From NCBI GenBank assembly GCA_947489175.1, contig CANLED010000160.1, positions 1-5,784 on the forward strand: a DNA stretch of 5,784 nucleotides, read 5' to 3'. The notes under the pieces are model-generated. The model worked only from the letters and a program-made list of their open reading frames with translations, ran no database searches and was not told where the DNA came from. This document shows, in pieces, positions 1 to 5,619 of the stretch. The DNA comes from Chitinophagaceae bacterium (GTDB taxonomy: Bacteria > Bacteroidota > Bacteroidia > Chitinophagales > Chitinophagaceae). Position 1 is the first letter of the stretch; every line of letters begins with the position of its first letter. Both the position numbers and the translations under genes were made by a program.

Positions 1-1654
1 CCCTATTTCGTTGAATGGCCTTCACAACCTTGCTAATGGCGTCATCTTGTCCAACAACCATGGCTTTCATGTCTATGCCCATGTTGCGCAACTTATCGGT
101 TTCGGCTTGAACCATTCTTTTAACAGGGATGCCTGTCATCATGCTCACAACCTCTGCGATGTCTTCTTCACCAATTGGATAGCGTTTATGCTTAGATTCT
201 TCTTCCCAGTTGTTTTTTGCTTTTTCCAATTCTTCTTGCAATCTTTTTTCGGTATCCCTCAAACTTGCAGCTTCTTCAAAACGTTGGCTCTTAACCACCC
301 TGTTTTTCTCCAGTTTGATATCTTCGATTTTCTTTTCAAGTTCGATGATATCTTCCGGAACATTGATATTTTTTAGGTGAACCCTCGCTCCTACTTCATC
401 CAAAACATCGATAGCTTTGTCTGGTAAAAGTCGATCCGTCATATAACGATCACTTAGTTTCACACAAGAGTCGATGGCTTCTTGAGAATAATCTACGTTG
501 TGAAAATCTTCATAACGAGATTTAATGTTGTTTAAAATTTGAATGGTTTCATCTACGGAAGGCGGCTCTATCAGTACTTTTTGGAACCTTCTGTCTAGAG
601 CGCCATCTTTTTCGATGTGCATTCTATATTCATCCAATGTTGAAGCTCCAATACACTGAAGTTCGCCACGCGAAAGTGCTGGTTTGAAAATATTTGAAGC
701 ATCAAGAGATCCACTCGCTCCGCCGGCACCAACAATTGTATGTATCTCATCAATAAATAAAATCACATCACGGTTCTTCTCCAGTTCATTCATGATGGCT
801 TTCATGCGTTCTTCGAACTGACCGCGGTATTTTGTACCAGCTACCAAAGCAGCTAAGTCAAGGGATACAACACGTTTATCAAACAAAACGCGGGATACTT
901 TCCTTTGAACGATGCGCAAAGCTAAACCCTCAACGATGGCTGTTTTACCAACACCAGGTTCACCGATAAGGATTGGATTGTTTTTTTTGCGCCTGGAGAG
1001 GATTTGAGAAACCCGCTCAATTTCTTTTTCCCTGCCAACGATGGGGTCTAAGGTTCCAGACTCGGCGAGTTTGGTAATATCACGACCGAAATTATCAAGC
1101 ACAGGTGTTTTGCTTTTACCTGCAGGTTGTGCTTTGGCCGATTTTTGCTGTGTGCTTTTTCTTTCCTCATCAAATTCCTCTTCAGGTTCGTCAGAAAATT
1201 CACTTTTGATGTCGTTACTTTTCACTGCACCCAATTCATTTCTAAACAAATCGTAGTCAACGTCGAACTGATTAAGTATTTGTGTAGCGATATTCTCTTT
1301 GTTTTTCAAAATCGAAAGAAGGAGGTGCTCGGTTTCAACAAGAGGGCTTTTGAGTGCCTTGGCTTCCAAAACAGTAACCCTGATTACTTTTTCAGCTTGT
1401 CTTGTTAGTGGCAAACTGTTGATGTTTTGAATATTTTTGCCTGATTTATCTTTCACCGCCATTTCTACTTCTTTGCGCAATTCATACAAATCAACATTTA
1501 GAGATTGCAAAACCTTCAATGCTGTGTTTTCACCCTCGCGGATGACACCGAGCAAAAGATGTTCTGTTCCGATGAAATCATTGCCCAACCTGAGGGCTTC
1601 CTCCCGGCTGTAGGAAATGATCTCCTTTACTTGTGCCGAAAAATTGTTATCCAT
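1..1654 (-). CDS. clpC: ATP-dependent Clp protease ATP-binding subunit ClpC (5' part of gene, truncated by window edge)
   Basis: Class I Clp/Hsp100 AAA+ unfoldase, expected in the cytoplasm to unfold proteins and feed them to ClpP. The minus-strand reading frame is open from the ATG at 1654-1652 to the left edge, giving 551 codons; the second AAA+ domain and any ClpP-binding loop lie outside. Residues 1-150 carry two Clp N-repeats, with TEHLLLG and later TEHLLLS. An acidic and then Gln/Lys-rich linker follows, at roughly residues 150-190. AAA-1 has Walker A GEPGVGKT at 231-238, Walker B ILFIDE ending in D302-E303, and the GALDRRF motif with R355-R356. A UVR-like M-domain helix (RFEEAASLRD, 458-467) separates ClpC from ClpA. 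The visible end, VVGQDDAISKVVKAIQRNR, is the entry to AAA-2. The MDNNFSAQVKEII start is typical of the family and supports this ATG. No Shine-Dalgarno or canonical promoter is evident upstream, and no ctsR/mcsAB genes are in view. Confidence 0.96.
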   Translation of the reverse strand, partial: MDNNFSAQVKEIISYSREEALRLGNDFIGTEHLLLGVIREGENTALKVLQSLNVDLYELRKEVEMAVKDKSGKNIQNINSLPLTRQAEKVIRVTVLEAKALKSPLVETEHLLLSILKNKENIATQILNQFDVDYDLFRNELGAVKSNDIKSEFSDEPEEEFDEERKSTQQKSAKAQPAGKSKTPVLDNFGRDITKLAESGTLDPIVGREKEIERVSQILSRRKKNNPILIGEPGVGKTAIVEGLALRIVQRKVSRVLFDKRVVSLDLAALVAGTKYRGQFEERMKAIMNELEKNRDVILFIDEIHTIVGAGGASGSLDASNIFKPALSRGELQCIGASTLDEYRMHIEKDGALDRRFQKVLIEPPSVDETIQILNNIKSRYEDFHNVDYSQEAIDSCVKLSDRYMTDRLLPDKAIDVLDEVGARVHLKNINVPEDIIELEKKIEDIKLEKNRVVKSQRFEEAASLRDTEKRLQEELEKAKNNWEEESKHKRYPIGEEDIAEVVSMMTGIPVKRMVQAETDKLRNMGIDMKAMVVGQDDAISKVVKAIQRNR

Positions 1655-1771
1655 AGAACGTAATATTTAAAATGTACTGATACAATAATAACGAATAATT
1701 CCCATTTTGGTTTCAGCTAAATCGCTTCTTTATACTTCAGCCAGAATATTAACCAGTCGTAAACAATTTGG

Positions 1772-1779
1772 TATCTTTG
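1772..1779 (+). promoter_or_regulatory. Candidate Bacteroidota -7 element for the STAS-rnz unit
   Basis: TATCTTTG matches the Bacteroidota -7 consensus TAnnTTTG exactly and lies 40 bp upstream of the STAS gene start. No good TTTG/TTG -33 box is seen 19-22 bp upstream, where the sequence is closer to ATTAAC, so this is half a promoter by motif alone. The 165-bp divergent gap (1655-1819) must also hold the clpC promoter. On the minus strand I find only weak matches (for example TACATTTT, reading 1676 to 1669) without a partner box. Confidence 0.45.
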
Positions 1780-1819
1780 TAATCTCGTTAATACTTATAA
1801 AAATTACAACCAACAAGCT

Positions 1820-2197
1820 ATGAACTTCAAAATTGATACCAAGGATATTTTTTATGTCATTTCCTTAAATGAAACAAAACTAACTGCAAATATGGCAGAG
1901 GAATTGATATCATTTATTGCGGAAAAGCAAAAAGAAGAACAAAAGAGCGTGGTTGTTAACTTGATAGAGGTGACAGAAATTGAGGATGCTGCGATAGTTT
2001 CTCTTGTATCATTACACGAAAACCTCTATGCGGATAAACATTCATTTGTTCTTTGTGGGTTATCAAGTGAAATAAAAAAAGTTTTTGGACAAAAAGGGTT
2101 GACAGAAAAGATAAATATAACGCCTACAGAATCAGAAGCTTGGGATATTGTTCAGATGGAAGAAATTGAGCGAGAGCTCGACATGGATTTTGAATAA
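1820..2197 (+). CDS. STAS-domain protein (anti-sigma-factor-antagonist-like), lacking the usual phosphoacceptor serine
   Basis: Small cytoplasmic protein of 125 residues, nearly all of it one STAS domain. The beta strand VVVNLIEV (44-51), the loop EIEDAA (53-58) and the later strand-turn SFVLCGLSSEIKKVF (75-89) follow the fold of SpoIIAA/RsbV-like proteins. In regulated members the loop reads D-S-S-G and the second Ser is phosphorylated by an anti-sigma kinase. Here it reads D56-A57-A58-I59, so that switch appears absent. The C-terminal tail (113-125) is strongly acidic, with seven Asp/Glu in 13 residues, beyond the usual fold. The gene ends 21 bp before rnz on the same strand, so they probably share a transcript. 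No kinase or sigma-factor gene is nearby. Its role is unknown; the STAS assignment rests on pattern and length. Confidence 0.8.
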   Translation: MNFKIDTKDIFYVISLNETKLTANMAEELISFIAEKQKEEQKSVVVNLIEVTEIEDAAIVSLVSLHENLYADKHSFVLCGLSSEIKKVFGQKGLTEKINITPTESEAWDIVQMEEIERELDMDFE

Positions 2198-2218
2198 AGA
2201 GCATCTAATCTTTCACTT

Positions 2219-3124
2219 ATGTTGGCTGTAACCATTCTAGGAAATAATTCTGCTTTATCGATGCATGACAGGCATCAGACTTCTCAGGTGGTAACAACTG
2301 ATGACCAGCTTTTTTTGGTTGATTGTGGAGAATCTACCCAACTCCAAATGCAACGATACAAAATCAAGAAAAGTAAAATCAACCACATTTTTATTTCTCA
2401 CTTGCATGGAGATCATTATTTTGGATTACCCGGCTTACTTAATTCATATTCATTAACCAATAGAATAGAGGCTTTGCATCTTCATGCAACACCAGCTTTG
2501 AAAGAGGTAATTGACCTTCAAATGAAGGTGTCGGAATCAACATTCAGTTTTGAATTGATATTTCACCCAATAGTAGAAGCTGGCATCTTGTTAGACTTAC
2601 CAGGTATAACTGTTTCTTGTTTTGCTGTTACACATAGAATTCCATGTTGGGGATTTCTTTTCAAAGAAAAAGAAAAACCGAGAAGAATAAATGTTGAAAA
2701 AGCTGCGCTTTATGGTGTTTATCAGGACCACTATAAGGCATTAAAAGAGGGAAAAGATATTTTGAATATCGAAGGAAAAATGATAAAGAATGAATTGATA
2801 ACCTTAGATGGAGCAGAACCTTTGTCTTATGCATTTTGTGCAGACACAAGATATGATGAAAGTATCATTCCTTATATAATGAATGCTAACTTGATTTATC
2901 ACGAAGCCACCTACTTAGATGATCAAATGGAAAAGGCTGTTCACCGATTCCATTCAACGAGTTCACAAGCAGCAAACATTGCCTACAAATCGGGTGCAAA
3001 AAAATTATTACTCGGCCATTTCAGCAGCAAATATGAAAACCTTCAACTTTTTGAAACGGAAGCTAGGTCTGTGTTTCCCAATTCAGAAGTATCCAAAGAA
3101 GGCGTGAGTTATATTGTTAAATGA
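2219..3124 (+). CDS. rnz: Ribonuclease Z (tRNA 3'-processing endonuclease, short form)
   Basis: Zinc-dependent endonuclease of the metallo-beta-lactamase fold that cuts tRNA precursors just after the discriminator base, so that CCA can be added. The 301-residue length fits the short bacterial RNase Z (ElaC) form. The full set of metal and catalytic positions is present: the HxHxDH motif SHLHGDHYFGLPG (H61, H63, D65, H66), H139 in AVTHRIP, D209 in FCADTRYD, H245 in HSTSSQAA and H267 in GHFSSKY. The spacing closely matches the Bacillus subtilis enzyme as I remember it. The stretch at about 150-185 corresponds to the flexible arm that grips the tRNA elbow. The N-terminal VTILGNNSA core strand supports the ATG at 2219. 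It follows the STAS gene by 21 bp, and a terminator hairpin lies 54 bp after the stop. Confidence 0.96.
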   Translation: MLAVTILGNNSALSMHDRHQTSQVVTTDDQLFLVDCGESTQLQMQRYKIKKSKINHIFISHLHGDHYFGLPGLLNSYSLTNRIEALHLHATPALKEVIDLQMKVSESTFSFELIFHPIVEAGILLDLPGITVSCFAVTHRIPCWGFLFKEKEKPRRINVEKAALYGVYQDHYKALKEGKDILNIEGKMIKNELITLDGAEPLSYAFCADTRYDESIIPYIMNANLIYHEATYLDDQMEKAVHRFHSTSSQAANIAYKSGAKKLLLGHFSSKYENLQLFETEARSVFPNSEVSKEGVSYIVK

Positions 3125-3178
3125 GATTGACGATTCAAAAGAAATAGTACAAACAATACCCTAAACAAAAATGTGATT

Positions 3179-3200
3179 CTGATTTAAAATCAGTTTTTTT
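3179..3200 (+). terminator. Intrinsic terminator after rnz
   Basis: CTGATTTAAAATCAG (3179-3193) forms a short A/T-rich stem, about six pairs with a small loop, followed directly by seven T residues (3194-3200). It lies 54 bp after the rnz stop and would end the STAS-rnz transcript before the convergent dapA. The stem is short and weak, so efficiency is uncertain. Confidence 0.65.
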
Positions 3201-3281
3201 CGAATCAATTTATTAGCTTAAGATGGGTAATTTAATGAAGCAATAAATTTAGATTAATGAACAAATTATAAATAGAGGGGG

Positions 3282-3327
3282 GATTGAATGATGAAAAACT
3301 GATCTAACAACTCTTCATTTTTCAATC
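3282..3327. repeat. Imperfect inverted repeat in the rnz/dapA convergent gap
   Basis: GATTGAA at 3282-3288 pairs with TTCAATC at 3321-3327. The inner ATGAA (3291-3295) pairs with TTCAT (3314-3318) across a small internal bulge, leaving about an 18-nt loop. The left arm is flanked by a run of six G (3277-3282). It lies 14 bp past the dapA stop and could form a hairpin at the end of the accA-dapA transcript, but there is no T-tract in that direction. The rest of the 216-bp gap (3125-3340) shows no credible ORF. Confidence 0.45.
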
Positions 3328-3340
3328 ACTATTTTTCATT

Positions 3341-4222
3341 TTAAACCGTCTCCATCAACTTCTTAATCTTTTCCTTTAGTGCTGCTCCAACCCCAACAAC
3401 AGGAAGCCTGAATGTATTTTTTACAATACCCATTTCATTTAAGTAAGCCTTTACCCCACTTGGACTCCCTTCAGCAAAAAGGGAGTTGATGATAGGAAGA
3501 AATTTTTCATGAATGGGCCTTGCTGATGCGAAATCACCATCCATGCAATGATTTACCATTTCAGAGAATTGCTTGGGAAATGCATTCGCAACAACAGAGA
3601 TAACGCCAATCGCTCCACACGCCATTAATGGCAGCGTAAGACCATCATCACCGCTTATTACTTCAAAGCCTACAGGCTTATCCTTGATAATTTGCATTAT
3701 CTGTTCAACACTTCCGGATGCCTCCTTTGTTGCAATAATATTTTTACAAGCGCGAGCAATTCTTAATGTAGTTTCTGCATTCACATTCATCCCTGTTCTA
3801 CCAGGAACATTGTACATGATCATAGGCAAAGGAGATGCCTCACTTATGGCTTTATAATGTTGGAATAAACCTTCACTACTAGGTTTGTTATAGTAAGGAC
3901 TTACAGATAATATTGCGCTATATCCAGTGATGTCAAATTCATTAAATGCATTGATAACAGCACGGGTATCATTTCCTCCAATTCCAGCAACAAGAATGCA
4001 TTTGCCGTTGTTGAATTTATTGACAAGTGAAAAAATTTCTTGTTTTTCTTCTTTAAACAAGGTTGAATTTTCGCCAGTGGTACCAAGAACCACAAGATAG
4101 TTTACGCCACCATTTACAAGATGTGCAATTAAATTTTCAAGTGATTCCTTATCAAGTTCTCCATTTTCTAAAAATGGGGTAACAATTGCCACACCTGTAC
4201 CTGAAAAAGTATGTTTCGTCAT
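3341..4222 (-). CDS. dapA: 4-hydroxy-tetrahydrodipicolinate synthase DapA
   Basis: Cytoplasmic class I aldolase-type enzyme that condenses pyruvate with L-aspartate semialdehyde, the first committed step of the diaminopimelate/lysine pathway. The 293-residue length and TIM-barrel motifs match the family. VVLGTTGE (44-51) carries the T48-T49 pair of the proton relay, SPYYNKPSSEGL (108-119) supplies Y111, and MYNVPGRTG (136-144) supplies Y137 and R142. K166 in IIATKEASG is the Schiff-base lysine. ISGDDGLTLPLMACGAIGVISV (189-210) is the C-terminal family signature. These correspond to E. coli T44, Y107, Y133, R138 and K161. The paralogues N-acetylneuraminate lyase and KDG aldolase are less likely because the substrate-carboxylate Arg in YNVPGRT is kept. 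It begins 9 bp after the accA stop, on the same strand, with an A-rich leader instead of a Shine-Dalgarno sequence. Confidence 0.95.
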   Translation of the reverse strand: MTKHTFSGTGVAIVTPFLENGELDKESLENLIAHLVNGGVNYLVVLGTTGENSTLFKEEKQEIFSLVNKFNNGKCILVAGIGGNDTRAVINAFNEFDITGYSAILSVSPYYNKPSSEGLFQHYKAISEASPLPMIMYNVPGRTGMNVNAETTLRIARACKNIIATKEASGSVEQIMQIIKDKPVGFEVISGDDGLTLPLMACGAIGVISVVANAFPKQFSEMVNHCMDGDFASARPIHEKFLPIINSLFAEGSPSGVKAYLNEMGIVKNTFRLPVVGVGAALKEKIKKLMETV

Positions 4223-4231
4223 GTTGATTTT

Positions 4232-5218
4232 TTATGATTCAATTTGCTGATTTTCTTCCCAGAATCCCATTTTGGAGAACTTATCAATTCGTTGATCTAT
4301 TCTAAGATCAGGGTCCATATCTTTCAATTCAGCCAATGTATTTATCAATTGTGCTTTTACCAATGCCGCTGCTTCATCGTGATCCCAGTGAGCTCCACCT
4401 AGAGGTTCTGGTATTACACCATCAACCAATCCAAATCCCAGCATGTGCTCTGACGTAAGTTTCAATTCTTCAGCAGCTTTTTCTTTTTGATCCCAACTGC
4501 GCCATAGAATTGAGCTACAGCTTTCAGGAGATATAACAGTATACCATGTGTTTTGCATCATAAACACTTTATCACCCACACCGATACCCATGGCTCCACC
4601 ACTTGCACCTTCGCCAATAATCACACAGATTACAGGAACACGCAGTCTCAACATTTCAATAATATTTCGTGCAATTGCTTCACCTTGTCCACGTTCTTCT
4701 GCTTCAATGCCGGGAAATGCTCCCGGAGTATCTACCAATGTTATGACAGGTTTGTTGAATTTTTCTGCAAGTTTCATCAACCGAAGAGCTTTTCGATAAC
4801 CTTCTGGATTAGCCATGCCGAAATTTCTCAATTGACGAGTTTTGGTATTTGTCCCTTTTTGTTGGCCGAGAATCATTACTGTTTGCCCCTCAATTTCACC
4901 AAAACCACCCACAATGGCTTTATCATCTTTGAAACTTCTATCACCATGCAGTTCAACAAAATTGGTGCAAATTTTTTCGATGTATGAAAGCGTATAAGGT
5001 CTATCAGGGTGCCTACTCAGTTGAACTTTTTGCCAGCTCGATAAATTCTCTGTGATGTCTTTTTTCTTTTCAAGAATTTTTTCTTCTAACTGTCGAATTG
5101 AATCAGATAAGTCTAATTTATTTTTTTCGGCAGTGTGTTTAATCTGGTCAATTTGATCATATAGATCTTTAATTGGCTTCTCGAAATCCAGAAATTGTCT
5201 TGTTGTTATATCTGACAT
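4232..5218 (-). CDS. accA: Acetyl-CoA carboxylase carboxyltransferase subunit alpha
   Basis: Alpha subunit of the AccAD carboxyltransferase, which moves the carboxyl group from carboxybiotin on AccB to acetyl-CoA to make malonyl-CoA, the first step of fatty acid synthesis. At 328 residues it is close to the usual ~320. The N-terminal ~60 residues are a charged helical segment typical of AccA, starting near FEKPI (12-16). Next come WQKVQLSRHPDRPYTLSYI (62-80) and FVELHGDRSF (87-96). The crotonase-like core has VDTPGAFPGIEAEERGQ (162-178) and the glycine-rich IGEGASGGAMGIGVGD (201-216), expected to form the oxyanion region. PESCSSILWR (231-240) is another AccA signature. The partner accD is not in the window. 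The gene is divergent from the tRNA-Asp unit and has a candidate promoter just upstream; dapA follows 9 bp after the stop, suggesting one transcript. Confidence 0.96.
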   Translation of the reverse strand: MSDITTRQFLDFEKPIKDLYDQIDQIKHTAEKNKLDLSDSIRQLEEKILEKKKDITENLSSWQKVQLSRHPDRPYTLSYIEKICTNFVELHGDRSFKDDKAIVGGFGEIEGQTVMILGQQKGTNTKTRQLRNFGMANPEGYRKALRLMKLAEKFNKPVITLVDTPGAFPGIEAEERGQGEAIARNIIEMLRLRVPVICVIIGEGASGGAMGIGVGDKVFMMQNTWYTVISPESCSSILWRSWDQKEKAAEELKLTSEHMLGFGLVDGVIPEPLGGAHWDHDEAAALVKAQLINTLAELKDMDPDLRIDQRIDKFSKMGFWEENQQIES

Positions 5219-5244
5219 GGGCTGAAATTAATATACTTTGACCA

Positions 5245-5275
5245 TAAAGATAAGCATTGATGAATTTTTTTACAA
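5245..5275 (-). promoter_or_regulatory. Candidate promoter for accA-dapA
   Basis: On the minus strand, TTG (5275-5273) is followed after 20 nt by TATCTTTA (5252-5245), which matches seven of eight positions of the Bacteroidota -7 element TAnnTTTG when the degenerate bases are counted as free. A start about 7 nt downstream, near 5238, would give a leader of about 20 nt before the accA ATG. The assignment is by motif and spacing only. Confidence 0.45.
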
Positions 5276-5276
5276 T

Positions 5277-5310
5277 TTTGTATTTATAATTTAAAAAAAT
5301 ACTATCTTTG
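5277..5310 (+). promoter_or_regulatory. Bacteroidota-type promoter for the tRNA-Asp transcript
   Basis: TTTG (5277-5280), a 22-nt spacer, and TATCTTTG (5303-5310) match the Bacteroidota primary sigma consensus (TTTG / TAnnTTTG) with an exact -7 box. Transcription would start near 5317. The next features on this strand are the broken tRNA-Asp copy and then the intact one. No second TAnnTTTG box separates them, so both copies are probably on one primary transcript. Confidence 0.75.
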
Positions 5311-5369
5311 CGACCCGAAAATGAATGAAACGAAAGTTGAAACAAAATCGGAAGCTCTTAAAAGATATT

Positions 5370-5444
5370 GGATCGGTAGTTCAGTTGGTTAGAATGCCGC
5401 CCTGTCACGGTCCCGGCTTAGCTGGGAAGGGTTCGAGTTTAAAA
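5370..5444 (+). pseudogene. Truncated, rearranged tRNA-Asp copy
   Basis: Bases 5370-5410 are identical to the first 41 nt of the intact tRNA-Asp 99 bp downstream: acceptor 5' strand, D-arm, 5' side of the anticodon stem, GTC anticodon and the first two bases of its 3' side. From 5411 the sequence departs. The anticodon stem cannot close (GGTCC instead of GGCGG), the T-stem is lost although GGGTTCGAGT (5429-5438) survives, and no 3' acceptor strand is in the right place. CGGTCC (5408-5413) could pair with GGATCG (5370-5375), as if the acceptor end had been joined directly to the anticodon loop. AGTTTAAAA (5436-5444) also occurs in the 3' flank of the intact gene at 5551-5559. It cannot fold as a normal tRNA and is read here as a pseudogene. 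Confidence 0.8.
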
Positions 5445-5468
5445 ATTAGTTCTTTGTTAGAAAATATT

Positions 5469-5542
5469 GGATCGGTAGTTCAGTTGGTTAGAATGCCGCC
5501 CTGTCACGGCGGAGGTCGCGGGTTCGAGTCCCGTCCGGTCCG
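5469..5542 (+). tRNA. tRNA-Asp (anticodon GTC)
   Basis: A complete 74-nt cloverleaf. The acceptor stem GGATCGG pairs with CCGGTCC (one T-G wobble), with discriminator G at 5542. The D-stem is GTTC/GAAT. The anticodon stem CCGCC/GGCGG holds the loop CTGTCAC with anticodon GTC, which decodes GAC/GAT. The variable region is AGGTC. The T-stem GCGGG/CCCGT encloses TTCGAGT. The CCA end is not encoded (the next bases are CAA), so maturation needs RNase Z and CCA-adding enzyme; rnz is in this window. It is probably transcribed from the promoter at 5277-5310, through the broken copy, and ended at 5556-5596. Confidence 0.97.
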
Positions 5543-5555
5543 CAACTCCAAGTTT

Positions 5556-5596
5556 AAAAGCCCTGTAAATCAATGATTTATGGGGTTTTTTATTTT
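5556..5596 (+). terminator. Strong intrinsic terminator after tRNA-Asp
   Basis: AAAAGCCCTGTAAATC (5556-5571) pairs with GATTTATGGGGTTTTT (5575-5590) around a 3-nt AAT loop. The stem is a continuous 16 bp that includes three G-T wobbles, and the T-rich tail runs through 5596. It starts 13 bp after the tRNA and would define the trailer removed by RNase Z. Confidence 0.88.
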
Positions 5597-5599
5597 AAT

Positions 5600-5619
5600 G
5601 GTACAACATAGGTACAACA
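5600..5619 (+). repeat. Direct repeat GGTACAACA, 11-bp period
   Basis: GGTACAACA occurs at 5600-5608 and again at 5611-5619, separated by two bases, so the copies lie one helical turn apart on the same face of the DNA. It begins 4 bp after the tRNA terminator. Such a pair would suit a DNA-binding protein, for example an integrase at a tRNA attachment site, but no integrase gene is visible in the remaining 165 bases. Confidence 0.6.

Noticed and set aside
11..1408. Plus-strand ORFs at 11-376, 1041-1256 and 1127-1408
   Set aside because: They lie antisense inside clpC, whose own frame is continuous and has all expected motifs. Their Phe/Cys/Ser-rich products are typical of antisense shadows.
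1..1654. Possible frameshift or early stop in clpC
   Set aside because: The frame stays open from the ATG at 1654 to the edge, and the segments checked codon by codon (1-230 and the ATPase and UVR motifs) are intact. It is cut only by the window.
3275..3302. GGGGGG followed by ATGATGAAAAACTGA as a leader peptide with a strong ribosome binding site
   Set aside because: It encodes only four residues, has no gene downstream on that strand, and lies in a convergent gap. Bacteroidota genes rarely depend on such a site.
4548..4987. Plus-strand ORFs at 4548-4799 and 4553-4987
   Set aside because: They are antisense to the conserved core of accA, with no independent start signal or domain.
5364..5510. 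Two near-identical units about 99 bp apart, considered as a CRISPR array
   Set aside because: The repeated unit is a tRNA 5' half, there are only two copies, and there is no leader or cas gene.
5325..5576. 83-codon plus-strand ORF with an internal repeat SVVQLVRMPPCHG
   Set aside because: It reads straight through the two tRNA-Asp copies, and the peptide repeat is just the translated tRNA sequence. This is a known type of false annotation.
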